From the NCBI GenBank assembly GCA_963204835.1, contig CAUJHJ010000072.1, positions 1 through 32,300 of the forward strand: a DNA stretch of 32,300 bases, read 5' to 3'. The DNA is from Pseudomonadota bacterium. GTDB taxonomy: Bacteria > Pseudomonadota > Gammaproteobacteria > Steroidobacterales > Steroidobacteraceae. Of the stretch, positions 8,306 to 16,737 are shown one piece after another. Below the pieces are notes generated by a model. That model made no database searches, had not been told where the DNA came from, and was given only the letters and a program-made list of their open reading frames with translations. Each line of letters starts with the position of its first letter. Position 1 is the stretch's first letter. The position numbers and the translations under genes are program-made.

Positions 8306-10069
8306 ATGCAAGGACCATTCCGCGAGTCGCTGACCGCCGTCGCCGCACGGAGCCTGCTGCTCGTGCTGTGCCTGCTCGCCGCCGCGCCGGCCCGGGCGGA
8401 CATCGACATCGAGGTGAACGGCGTCGAGGGCGACCTGCGCGACAACGTCCTCGCCTACCTCTCCTTCGAGCGCTACAAGACGCGCGACCGGCTGCGCATC
8501 GACACCATCGAGCGCCTGCACGAGCGCGTGGAGCGCGAGGTGCGTTCCGCGCTGCGCCCTTTCGGCTACTACGACCCCACCGTGCGCTCGAGCGTCGAGG
8601 CGCGCGACAACGGGGAAGATTGGCGCGTGCGCATCGACATCGAACCCGGCAAGCCGGTGCTGCTGGCCGCGGCCGACATCCGCATCACGGGGCCACGGGC
8701 CGAAGATCCGGTGTTCCGCGACCTGCTCGCGGCCTCGCCGCTGCGGCCGGGCGGGCGGCTCGATCACGCGGCGTACGAGAAACTGAAGAGCGACCTGCAA
8801 CGCACGGCCGCGAGCTACGGCTATCTCGACGCGCGCTTCCTGCAGCATGAGCTGCTGGTCGATCCGCCGAACCACACGGCGACCGCCCACATCGCCTTCG
8901 AGACCGGCGAACGTTACCGCTTCGGCGCGACGGAAATTGCGCAGGACGTGATCCGGCCGGAACTCATGCGCAAGTACCTGCGCTACCGCGAAGGACAGCC
9001 CTACGACGCGACCGAACTGCTGCGCACCCAGTTCGCGCTCGACGACAGCCAGTATTTCGCCTCCGTCGAAGTGCTGCCGCAGCAGCGCGACAAGGACAAG
9101 CTCACGGTGCCGATCCGCATCAGCGCGACGGCCAACCGCCGCTCGCGCTGGTCGTTCGGCGTCGGCTACGCCACCGACACCGAGGCGCGCGGCACGATCA
9201 GCTGGGACAACCGCGTCGTCAACAGCTACGGGCATCGCTTTCGCGCCGAGTTCAAGCTGGCGCAGGTCTCGCAGAAGATCTCCGGCCGCTACATCTGGCC
9301 GATCGGCGATCCGGCGCTCGAGAAGCTCGAGTTCGAGGGAACCTGGGAGCATCAGGTGCTCGCCGACCTCGACACCTACAACACCGAAGCGCGCGCCAGC
9401 ATCACGCGCGTGCCGCGCCGCTGGCAGCGCGTCTACTACACGCGCCTTGTCAACGCGATCACGGAGGACGGCAGCAGCCGCACCGAGACCTGGCTCGCAA
9501 TCCCGGGCATCAGCTTCGCTTCCGTCCCGAAGGGCTACCTGGGCGAGCCGCTCTTCGGCCGCCAGCTCTACGCCGAGCTGCGCGGTTCGAGCACCGGGCT
9601 CGGCGCCGATACCGACTACCTGCAGTTGCTCGCCTCGGCCGAGCGCGTCTTCGATGTCGCGCGCGCCTGGCACCTGCTGCTGCGCGCCGAGTTCGGCACC
9701 ACCTGGGCCGACGATTTCAACGGCGTGCCAGGCTCGGAGCGCTTCTTCGCCGGCGGCGACCGCAGCGTGCGCGGCTTCGGATTCAATGAGCTCTCGCCCG
9801 TCGACGGGAACGGCGAGAAAACCGGCGGCCGGCACCTTGCGGTCGGCACGGTCGAGGTGATCCGCGACTTGCCGAAGAACCTCGGCATCGCGGTGTTCGT
9901 CGACGGCGGCAATGCGTTCAACAAGTTCGGCGACAAGCTCGAGTACTCGGCGGGCGTCGGCCTGCGCTTCCGGCTGCCGATCGCCACGGTCGGCTTCGAC
10001 ATCGCGCAGGCGCTGTCTGTCGACGGCGCGTCCCCGCGCCTGCACGTCAACTTCTCGCCCAAGCTCTGA
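8306..10069 (+). CDS. tamA: Translocation and assembly module outer-membrane protein TamA
   Basis: 587 residues, close to the roughly 577 of E. coli TamA. A signal peptide is visible (hydrophobic core SLLLVLCLLAAA, likely cleavage after PARA near residue 31). POTRA-like domains follow, up to about residue 270, and then a 16-strand-type beta barrel. The Omp85 loop-6 motif VRGFGF is at 488-493, preceded by FFAGGDRS. The end HVNFSPKL is a barrel-closing strand. TamA works with inner-membrane-anchored TamB in outer-membrane protein insertion and phospholipid transport. It overlaps tamB by 1 bp. A short AT-rich stretch (TTAAACT, 8272-8278) just upstream may hold a weak -10. Confidence 0.95.
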   Translation: MQGPFRESLTAVAARSLLLVLCLLAAAPARADIDIEVNGVEGDLRDNVLAYLSFERYKTRDRLRIDTIERLHERVEREVRSALRPFGYYDPTVRSSVEARDNGEDWRVRIDIEPGKPVLLAAADIRITGPRAEDPVFRDLLAASPLRPGGRLDHAAYEKLKSDLQRTAASYGYLDARFLQHELLVDPPNHTATAHIAFETGERYRFGATEIAQDVIRPELMRKYLRYREGQPYDATELLRTQFALDDSQYFASVEVLPQQRDKDKLTVPIRISATANRRSRWSFGVGYATDTEARGTISWDNRVVNSYGHRFRAEFKLAQVSQKISGRYIWPIGDPALEKLEFEGTWEHQVLADLDTYNTEARASITRVPRRWQRVYYTRLVNAITEDGSSRTETWLAIPGISFASVPKGYLGEPLFGRQLYAELRGSSTGLGADTDYLQLLASAERVFDVARAWHLLLRAEFGTTWADDFNGVPGSERFFAGGDRSVRGFGFNELSPVDGNGEKTGGRHLAVGTVEVIRDLPKNLGIAVFVDGGNAFNKFGDKLEYSAGVGLRFRLPIATVGFDIAQALSVDGASPRLHVNFSPKL

Positions 10070-13000
10070 TGGCACGCCCGCTCACCATCGTGCTCATGGT
10101 GCTGGTCGCGGTGCTCTGCTCGCTGCCGTTCGCCCTCCTCTACTACCTCGCCTTCACGCCCGAGGGCCTCGCGATGATCGCGGCGCGCGTGCCGCACCGG
10201 ATTGGCCCGGTCACGATGCAGATCGGCGCGGTGCGCGGCACCATCGCCGATGGCTTCGATGTGTCGCGCTTCGAGCTGACCCACGAGCGCGTGCACCTCG
10301 TCATCGAGGAGGCGCACGCGCGGCTCGCGATTGCACCACTGCTCTGGCAGACACTCGACGTCCCGGTGGCCCGTGCGCGCAGCGTGCTGATCGAAGTGCG
10401 GCCGCGGCTGCGGCCGCCCGACGACTCCACCCCGCGCTTCCTGCCGCGGCTGCTGCGCATCGACGCAGGCGATGCGCGCGCGGGAACCTTGACGATCGTG
10501 TCGCCCCAGGGAGCGCGCGTCGATTTCGATCAGGTGCGCGCGAGTGGCGTCGTGCGCCACCGCTCGATCCGCATTTTCGACGCCGAGGGCGGTTTCCTCG
10601 GCATGCAGCTCTCGGCGAACGGCCTGCTGCGCGCAGCCGATCCGATGCAGATCGACGCGGCTGGCCGGGCCCAGTGGCAGGCGCCCGCCGCGACCCGCTG
10701 GGTGGCGAACGTCACTGGCGTCGGAGACCTCGATCGCCTCGAATTCCAGGGCGCGCTGACCGCGCCGTTTCGCGCACAGGTCACTGGCGCCGCGGAGACG
10801 CTCACGAGCCACTGGAAGATTTCCGGCGCGGCGCAGGTGAGCCAGCTCGACCTCGTCGCATTCGGTGGCGGCGGCGCTCTCGGGGAGATCGACGGAAAGG
10901 CCGAGGCCACCGTTACGGCGGAGGGCATCCGGGGAAGCGGCGTGCTGACGCCCCACGGGCTCGCGGCGGGTCCCTTCGATGTCCGCTTCGATGGCCAGTA
11001 TGCCGCGAAGACACTGGCGATCCGGCGGGCCGAGTTCCGTCACCAGGGCTCCGGCACGCGCGCCCATGCCGCGGGCCTCATCCGCATCGGCGAAGGCGAG
11101 CCGTGGCTCGATCTCGCCGGCCGCTGGTACGATTTTCGCTGGCCGCTCACGGCCGCCGATCCCGCGGTGCGCAGTGCCCAGGGCAAGTATCGCCTGCGCG
11201 GCAAGTTGCCTTTCGAGATCTCCGCCAGCGGCGACCTCGTGGCTGCGGACCTCAAACCGGTGGCGGCCACGGTCGAGGGCCGGCTCGCCGCCGACCGGCT
11301 TGATGCCGGGCTCATCCGGATCGAAGGTTACGGCGGCATGGCCAGGCTGCAAGGGGGCGCCGCCTGGAAGCCCGCGGAGACCTGGCGAGTGGCGGGACAT
11401 GTCACGGCGCTCGACACCGGGCAGTTCGACGCGCGCCTGCCTGGCCGCCTCGACTTCGACATTGACGCCCGCGGCGAGCGGTTCTCGCCGGATGGCCGGC
11501 TCGACCTGCGCATCGCGGGCTTGGGTGGGGTGCTGCGCGGCGAACGCGCCAGCGGCAGTGGCCAGCTCATTCGCGAAGGCGAGCGCCTCGGCTTTCGCAA
11601 GATCGACGTGCGCGCCGGCAGTGCGCGTGCGCAGCTCGACGGCAACCTCGCCCCGGACGCATGGTCGCTGCGTTTCGATGTGAGTGCCGCGGACCTCGGC
11701 CTGCTCGACACCGCAGCGCGCGGCCGGATCTCCACCAAGGGACAGCTGGGCGGCTCGCGTGCCGCGCCGGCGATCGACGCGACCCTGCGCGGCGACGGCA
11801 TCGGCTACGGGGACTTCGGACTTGCGAACCTCGAGGGCCGCGTGCAGTTCGATACCCGCACCGACGCACCGCTCGCGGTGGAGCTGCACGCGAAGGGCCT
11901 CGCACACGGCGACCGCCGCATCGACACCCTTGACGCAGCGGCCCGCGGCACGAGCGGGCGCCACGAAGTACAGATCGGCGCCCGGGCGAAGCAACTGGCC
12001 CTCACCGCGCGCGGCATCGGCCAGCAGCAGCCCGGCCAGTGGCGGCTCGCCATCTCCGGCCTCGACCTCGAGAATGGCAGGGAGGCGTCGCTGCACCTCG
12101 CCGGGCCCTCCTCATTCACCCTGGGCGCAGGATTGATGGTCCTCGAGCGGACTTGCCTCGACGGTGCGACGGCACAGGTCTGCGCAGCCGGCCGGCGTGA
12201 CGCGCGCGAGTGGTCCGCCACGGCATCGGCGAAGAACCTGCCGATCAGCACATTCACCGCCGGCCTCACGGCCGGCGTGACGTACGAGGGCGCGGTCGAC
12301 ATCGAGGCCGAGGCCGGCGCGATGGCGGCCGAGGACTGGCGCGGCAGCTTGCGGGCGGACCTGCGCGGCGCGCGCACCCGGCGCAGGCTCGTCAACGGCC
12401 GCGAGGACGTCACGGAGCTCGGCGGAGGCAGCATCGTGGGCTCCGCGACGGCCGACGCACTCACGCTCGACGCGAAACTCGATGCCGGTGCGTCGGGGGG
12501 CCTCAACGCGCACGCCGTCGCCGCGCGCAGGGGCGATGCCTGGCAGGACTGGCCGCTCGACGGCAGGCTCGACGTGCGGACCGACTCGCTCGGCTTCCTC
12601 GCGGTGCTGGTCGACACCATCGATCGTTCGGCAGGCAAGCTCACCGCCGACGTGCGCCTTTCGGGCACGCTCGGTGCTCCGCGCCTCGCGGGCTCGCTGT
12701 CCCTGCGCGATGGCGAGTTCGACTTCTACCAGGTGAACCTGCCCTTGCGCTCCGTCACGCTCGATGCGCACCTGCAGGAGAACGCGCTCGCGCTCGACGG
12801 CTCGCTGGCCGCCGGCGACGGAAAGGCGAAGGCTTCCGGCCGGCTCAGCTGGCGTGGCGGCTTGCCTTACGGCTCGATCACCCTGCAGGGGGAGAACCTG
12901 CGCGTTGCGAACGTCCCCGAGGCCCGCGTGTTCGCCTCGCCCGACCTCGTTTTCAGCATTGACGGGCGGCATATCGATGTCGCGGGCACGGTCGTCGTGC

Positions 13001-13803
13001 CGAACGCGCGCCTCGATCCCGCCGATCTCACCGGCGCCACTTTTTCCTCGGCCGACGAACGCATCGTGGGCGAGCGCGAAGTCGACCCCTCCCAGCGTTT
13101 CGTCGTGACGACGAAACTGAAACTCGTGCTGGGCGAGCGGGTGACGATCGACACGTACGGCCTCTCCGGCCGGCTCACCGGGTCGCTCGAGGCGCGCACC
13201 GACGAAAACGACATCGCGCGCGGCACCGGTGAGCTGAACGTCGCCGAGGGCAAGTACATCGCCTTCGGCCGGCGCCTCGACATCGAGCACGGCAAGCTGA
13301 TCTTCAACAACGGGCCGCTCGCCGACCCCGGCATCGACATCCGGGCGAGCCGCGAGTTCCCCGACGTCACGGCCGGCGCGAACGTGCGCGGCACGCTGCG
13401 TGCGCCACGCCTCACGCTGTTCTCCGAGCCGCAGATCTCCCAATCGCAGATCCTGTCGCTGCTGATCGCGGGCGGCTCGCTCGAATCCGTTCAGGCACAG
13501 GACGCCAACGGCGGCACGCGCCGGAGCAACCCGTTTGCGGTGCAGGGCGGCGCGATCCTCGCCCAGCAGCTGGGCGAGTACGTGGGTCTGGAGGACGTCA
13601 GCCTCGAATCCTCGCTCAACAACGAAACCTCGCTCGTGCTCGGCAAGTACCTGACGCCGCGGCTCTACGTGAGCTACGGCGTGAGCCTCACCGAGGCAAT
13701 CAACACGATCAAGATGCGCTACACGCTCGGCGACAACTGGACGGTGAAGCTCGAGTCGGGGGCGGTGCAGAGTGCGGATCTCGAGTACACGATAGAGAAG
13801 TAG
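10069..13803 (+). CDS. tamB: Translocation and assembly module protein TamB (AsmA-like)
   Basis: 1244 residues (E. coli TamB 1259). One N-terminal membrane anchor (LTIVLMVLVAVLCSLPFALLYYLAF in part) is followed by a very long repetitive beta-taco region. The conserved C-terminal TamB domain contains GTGELNVAEGKYIAFGRRLDIEHGKLIFNNG in pieces, SQSQILSLLIAGG, and the terminal GKYLTPRLYVSYGVSL and LGDNWTVKLESG blocks. It spans the periplasm to contact TamA and is implicated in lipid transport and outer-membrane protein assembly. The ATG overlaps the tamA stop (TGATG). No convincing intrinsic terminator follows; a separated inverted repeat lies 38 bp downstream. Confidence 0.95.
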   Translation: MARPLTIVLMVLVAVLCSLPFALLYYLAFTPEGLAMIAARVPHRIGPVTMQIGAVRGTIADGFDVSRFELTHERVHLVIEEAHARLAIAPLLWQTLDVPVARARSVLIEVRPRLRPPDDSTPRFLPRLLRIDAGDARAGTLTIVSPQGARVDFDQVRASGVVRHRSIRIFDAEGGFLGMQLSANGLLRAADPMQIDAAGRAQWQAPAATRWVANVTGVGDLDRLEFQGALTAPFRAQVTGAAETLTSHWKISGAAQVSQLDLVAFGGGGALGEIDGKAEATVTAEGIRGSGVLTPHGLAAGPFDVRFDGQYAAKTLAIRRAEFRHQGSGTRAHAAGLIRIGEGEPWLDLAGRWYDFRWPLTAADPAVRSAQGKYRLRGKLPFEISASGDLVAADLKPVAATVEGRLAADRLDAGLIRIEGYGGMARLQGGAAWKPAETWRVAGHVTALDTGQFDARLPGRLDFDIDARGERFSPDGRLDLRIAGLGGVLRGERASGSGQLIREGERLGFRKIDVRAGSARAQLDGNLAPDAWSLRFDVSAADLGLLDTAARGRISTKGQLGGSRAAPAIDATLRGDGIGYGDFGLANLEGRVQFDTRTDAPLAVELHAKGLAHGDRRIDTLDAAARGTSGRHEVQIGARAKQLALTARGIGQQQPGQWRLAISGLDLENGREASLHLAGPSSFTLGAGLMVLERTCLDGATAQVCAAGRRDAREWSATASAKNLPISTFTAGLTAGVTYEGAVDIEAEAGAMAAEDWRGSLRADLRGARTRRRLVNGREDVTELGGGSIVGSATADALTLDAKLDAGASGGLNAHAVAARRGDAWQDWPLDGRLDVRTDSLGFLAVLVDTIDRSAGKLTADVRLSGTLGAPRLAGSLSLRDGEFDFYQVNLPLRSVTLDAHLQENALALDGSLAAGDGKAKASGRLSWRGGLPYGSITLQGENLRVANVPEARVFASPDLVFSIDGRHIDVAGTVVVPNARLDPADLTGATFSSADERIVGEREVDPSQRFVVTTKLKLVLGERVTIDTYGLSGRLTGSLEARTDENDIARGTGELNVAEGKYIAFGRRLDIEHGKLIFNNGPLADPGIDIRASREFPDVTAGANVRGTLRAPRLTLFSEPQISQSQILSLLIAGGSLESVQAQDANGGTRRSNPFAVQGGAILAQQLGEYVGLEDVSLESSLNNETSLVLGKYLTPRLYVSYGVSLTEAINTIKMRYTLGDNWTVKLESGAVQSADLEYTIEK

Positions 13804-13840
13804 CGGGCTGCGTTCCGCGTGTTGCGGGCCGCAAGTGCGG

Positions 13841-13900
13841 TGATTCATCCGCTCCCTCGCTGTCCGGGCGCGCCCTCCACGCTCGTCCGCGGATGAATCA
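13841..13900. repeat. Perfect 12-bp inverted repeat with 36-bp spacer, downstream of tamB
   Basis: TGATTCATCCGC at 13841-13852 is exactly complemented by GCGGATGAATCA at 13889-13900. The 191 bp between tamB and argR contain no gene. Just upstream, TTGCGG-G-CCGCAA (13823-13835) is a second small palindrome. No T-run follows either, so a standard intrinsic terminator is not supported. It could be a dispersed palindromic repeat, a small element remnant or a long-stem RNA. Confidence 0.6.
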
Positions 13901-13954
13901 GCGCGCCTCCGGCCCGCCACCCGCATCATGCAACCCGCATCACGCATCACACCC

Positions 13955-13983
13955 TTGACCGCGCGCGCATGTTTATGCATAAT
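13955..13983 (+). promoter_or_regulatory. argR operon promoter
   Basis: TTGACC at 13955-13960 and CATAAT at 13978-13983 are separated by 17 bp, a near-consensus sigma-70 arrangement. The expected start site near 13990 lies only about 5 nt before the argR ATG, and no Shine-Dalgarno sequence is present. The transcript would be nearly leaderless. Confidence 0.7.
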
Positions 13984-14002
13984 ATCGTCTAATTATGCAC
14001 GC
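13973..14002. promoter_or_regulatory. Putative tandem ARG boxes (ArgR operator)
   Basis: TTATGCATAA at 13973-13982 is a perfect 10-bp palindrome. A second TTATGCA begins at 13993, 20 bp further on, so the two similar sites lie about two helical turns apart, as tandem ARG boxes do. Read differently, TGCATAAT (13976-13983) and ATTATGCA (13992-13999) form an 8-bp inverted repeat. The sites cover the -10 element and the argR start codon, which suits repression of the operon by its own first product. Confidence 0.65.
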
Positions 14003-14435
14003 CACCGCCCGCCACCATGCCATCACCCGGCTGCTCCGCAGCGGCGGCGTGCGCAAGCAGGCCGACCTCGTGCGGCTGCTCAAGGCCGAGGGGCATGCCG
14101 TCACCCAGTCCTCGGTCAGCCGCGACCTGCGCGAAATCGGCGTGCTGAAGGCCGCCGACGGCTATGTGCTGCCCGGCGAGGAGCCCGTGCACGCGGGCGG
14201 CGATTTCGGCGCGCTCGCGCAGTTCGTGCGCGACCTGCGCGTGGCCGGCCCGTCGCTCACGGTCCTGCGGACCCAGACCGGCGCCTCCCAGAGCGTCGCG
14301 CTCGCAATCGACCGCGCGAACTGGCCCGATGTCGTCGGCACCCTGTCCGGCGACGACACGATCTTCATCGCGACCGCGAGCGCCCGCGACCAGGCGGCGC
14401 TCGTCAAGCGTCTCCGCTCACTCTTCAACATCTGA
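13995..14435 (+). CDS. argR: Arginine repressor ArgR
   Basis: 146 residues, the usual ArgR length. The N-terminal winged helix includes the recognition segment TQSSVSRDLREIGVLK with Ser42-Arg43 in the conserved SR position. The C-terminal hexamerisation and arginine-binding domain contains TGASQSVALAIDR and GDDTIFIATAS, where the conserved GDDTI supplies the Asp pair that contacts arginine. It senses arginine and represses the downstream biosynthetic genes. The ATG at 13995 lies inside the putative operator and no alternative upstream start gives ArgR sequence. It is followed after 8 bp by argG. Confidence 0.95.
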   Translation: MHATARHHAITRLLRSGGVRKQADLVRLLKAEGHAVTQSSVSRDLREIGVLKAADGYVLPGEEPVHAGGDFGALAQFVRDLRVAGPSLTVLRTQTGASQSVALAIDRANWPDVVGTLSGDDTIFIATASARDQAALVKRLRSLFNI

Positions 14436-14443
14436 CCCAAGCC

Positions 14444-15661
14444 ATGACCCAACCCATCGTCCTCGCCTATTCGGGCGGACTCGACACCTCGTTCCTCGTG
14501 CCCTGGGTGGCCGAGCACTACCAGCGCCCTGTCATCACGGTCACCGTGGACACCGGCGGCATCGACGCCGCCGCGGCGCGCACGCTCGCGGAGCGCGCCC
14601 GTGCGCTCGGCGCCATCGAGCACCACCAGGTCGACGCACGCGTCGATTATTTCGAGCAGGTGCTGCGCTTCCTCATCATGGGCAACGTCCGTCGCGGCCA
14701 GCTCTATCCGCTGTGCGTCGGCGCCGAGCGCGTGATGCAGGCGCAGACGATCGCGCACATGGCGCGCAAGCTCGGCACGAAGAGCATCGCGCACGGCTGC
14801 ACCGCCGCCGGCAACGACCAGGTGCGGTTCGAGGTGGCGCTGCGCACGCTCGCGCCCGAGCTCGAGATCATCGCACCGGTGCGCGACAAGGCATTCAAGC
14901 GCCAGGAGGAGCTCGACTACCTCACGGCGCGCAAGCTGCCGGTGCCGCCGTTCGGCGCGGCGTACTCGATCAACCGCGGCCTCTGGGGCGTGACGATCGG
15001 CGGCAAGGAGACGCTTGCCTCCGAGGGCAGCATCCCGGAGGAACAATGGGTGCTGTCGAAGGACGCCTTCGCGAAGCCGCGCGCGCCGGAACGGCACTCG
15101 ATCGAGTTCGCCGCGGGCCGACCCGCGGGGGTCGACGGCCGCAAGCTGTCGCCCGTCGAGGTCATCGAGGCGCTCGAGGCGATTGCGGCGCCGTTCGGCA
15201 TTGGCCGCGGCATCCACCTCGGCGACACGATCATCGGCACCAAGGGCCGCGTCGCGTTCGAGGCGCCCGCCGCCGAGGCGCTGCTCGTTGCGCACCGCGA
15301 GCTCGAGAAGCTGGTGCTGACCGCACGCCAGCAGCGCATCAAGGAATCGGTGGCGCAACCCTATGGCGACCTCGTGCACGAGGGCCAGCTGCTCGATCCG
15401 GTGTGCCGCGACATCGAGGCGCTGTTGCTGTCCTCGCAGGCGCGTGTCACCGGCAGCGTCCAGCTGCTGCTGCGCCCCGGCAGCCTCTTCGTCGAGGGCG
15501 TGAGCTCGCCGTACTCGCTCATGGCGGCCTCGAAAGGCGTATACGGTGAATCGGTCGGCGAGTGGTCGGCGGCCGATGCGCTCGGCTTTTCGAAGCTTGT
15601 CGCCCTGCCGGGCGTGTTCCACACGCGCGCCGGGGAGATCGCAAGGAGCAAGGGCCCATGA
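14444..15661 (+). CDS. argG: Argininosuccinate synthase
   Basis: 405 residues. It joins citrulline and aspartate at the expense of ATP. The PP-loop AYSGGLDTSF is at the N-terminus, and the blocks GNVRRGQLYPLCVGAERV, AHGCTAAGNDQVRFE and AYSINRGLWGVTIGGKETL are clear. From memory, the blocks SINxGLWGxxIGGKETLxSE and TGAGNDQIRF are those of the Bacteroidetes-type ArgG. The more common proteobacterial form differs from them. It ends in an ATGA overlap with the P-loop gene, so the operon continues without a gap. Confidence 0.95.
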   Translation: MTQPIVLAYSGGLDTSFLVPWVAEHYQRPVITVTVDTGGIDAAAARTLAERARALGAIEHHQVDARVDYFEQVLRFLIMGNVRRGQLYPLCVGAERVMQAQTIAHMARKLGTKSIAHGCTAAGNDQVRFEVALRTLAPELEIIAPVRDKAFKRQEELDYLTARKLPVPPFGAAYSINRGLWGVTIGGKETLASEGSIPEEQWVLSKDAFAKPRAPERHSIEFAAGRPAGVDGRKLSPVEVIEALEAIAAPFGIGRGIHLGDTIIGTKGRVAFEAPAAEALLVAHRELEKLVLTARQQRIKESVAQPYGDLVHEGQLLDPVCRDIEALLLSSQARVTGSVQLLLRPGSLFVEGVSSPYSLMAASKGVYGESVGEWSAADALGFSKLVALPGVFHTRAGEIARSKGP

Positions 15662-16737
15662 TGAAGTCCGACGTCGTCGACAAGATCGCCTCGGTGACGC
15701 AGGCCGTGGGGCTGTCGCACGAAGTGCGCGTTTCCACCGAGATTCCCGCCGAGGAAGGCGTGATCGTGGTCGTCGAGGTGCTGACCAACAAGTCGACCTA
15801 CAACACGCTCGAACTGACGAGCGGCCGCATGGCGAAGGTCGGCAAGGGCGACATCGTGGTCGGTGCACTCGGCCATCGCAAGGCGCTGTTCGGCTACTCG
15901 GGCCACGTGCCGGAATCGCTCAAGGCGGGCGACGTCATCCAGATGCTGAATATCGGCGGCGTGCTCGGCGTGTGCGATTCGGCGAACCCCGACAAGGGCC
16001 GGCCGTTCGACTGCCGGGTGCTCGGCGTCGTGCTGCAGTTCCCCTATCTCGGCGAGCGCATCGGCGTGCCAGCCCGCGCCGGCTACCGGCGCCTCGACTT
16101 CGACGCGCCGCTCGACACCAGGGGCGTTCCGGTGGTCGCGCTCGCCGGCACCTGCATGGAAGCCGGCAAGACGGCGGCCGCCTGCTCGATCGTCTCGCGC
16201 ATGCGCCATCGCGGCCTCGTCGTCGATGCCTTCAAGGCGACCGGCGTGTCGCTGCGGCGGGACATCCTCGCGATGGCCGACGCCGGTGCCCGCAACACCA
16301 TGATCTTCACCGACCTCGGCGTGATCACGACCACGCCGAAGACGGGGCCGGCGCTCACCCGCACGATGCTGACCGAACTTTCCGCGACGAAGCCCGACGT
16401 GATCGTCTTCGAGCTGGGCGATGGCCTCATGGGCACGTACGGCGTCGATTCGATCCTCTCATGCGAGGACATCAGGAGGGCGCTCACGGGCGTCGTGCTC
16501 TCGGCCAACGATCCGGTGGCGGCCTGGGGTGGCGTGCGCCTGCTGCGCGAGCGGTTCGCGGTCGAGCCCTGCGTGGTCACCGGTCCCGCGACCGACAATG
16601 CGGTCGGCGTCGAGATCATCGAGCAACAGATGAACGTGCCGGCGTTCAATGCGCTGTCGTCGGGCGCCGCGCTCGGCGATTGCGTGATCGAGGCGCTCGG
16701 CCTCGGCGCAAAGGCGGCCGCGGCGCTCGCAGGATGA
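15658..16737 (+). CDS. P-loop protein related to BioD/DUF1611 superfamily, arginine-operon associated
   Basis: 359 residues; I do not recognise a named family. Residues 1-150 form a beta-rich domain with no known motif (GDIVVGALGHRKALFGYSG in the middle). From about 157 there is a P-loop domain whose Walker A, GTCMEAGKT at 164-172, has the deviant GTxxxxGKT form of dethiobiotin synthetase. Downstream blocks AFKATGVSL, IFTDLGVI, DVIVFELGDGLMG and LTGVVLSANDPVAAWGG occur in the same order as equivalent blocks of DUF1611 proteins. One DUF1611 member, DgcN, is reported as a D-glutamate N-acetyltransferase, so an N-acylation role on glutamate is conceivable but unproven. AAGGAG at 15643-15648 supports the ATG at 15658, which overlaps the argG stop; its own stop overlaps the argC start. 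The tight coupling implies a function in arginine synthesis. Confidence 0.7.
   Translation: MMKSDVVDKIASVTQAVGLSHEVRVSTEIPAEEGVIVVVEVLTNKSTYNTLELTSGRMAKVGKGDIVVGALGHRKALFGYSGHVPESLKAGDVIQMLNIGGVLGVCDSANPDKGRPFDCRVLGVVLQFPYLGERIGVPARAGYRRLDFDAPLDTRGVPVVALAGTCMEAGKTAAACSIVSRMRHRGLVVDAFKATGVSLRRDILAMADAGARNTMIFTDLGVITTTPKTGPALTRTMLTELSATKPDVIVFELGDGLMGTYGVDSILSCEDIRRALTGVVLSANDPVAAWGGVRLLRERFAVEPCVVTGPATDNAVGVEIIEQQMNVPAFNALSSGAALGDCVIEALGLGAKAAAALAG

Noticed and set aside
7793..12096. Very long open frames on the minus strand across tamA and tamB (about 760 and 826 codons)
   Set aside because: They are antisense to clear tamA and tamB coding sequence, are rich in Arg, Ala and Gly with no recognisable domain, and arise because stop codons are rare at high GC.
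13801..13994. Small RNA or gene between tamB and argR
   Set aside because: No internal open frame with codon bias, promoter or terminator was found apart from the argR promoter; only the inverted repeats are supported.
14162..15868. 568-codon minus-strand open frame across argR and argG
   Set aside because: Antisense to well-conserved enzymes, low-complexity Arg/Ala/Val composition, no motif.
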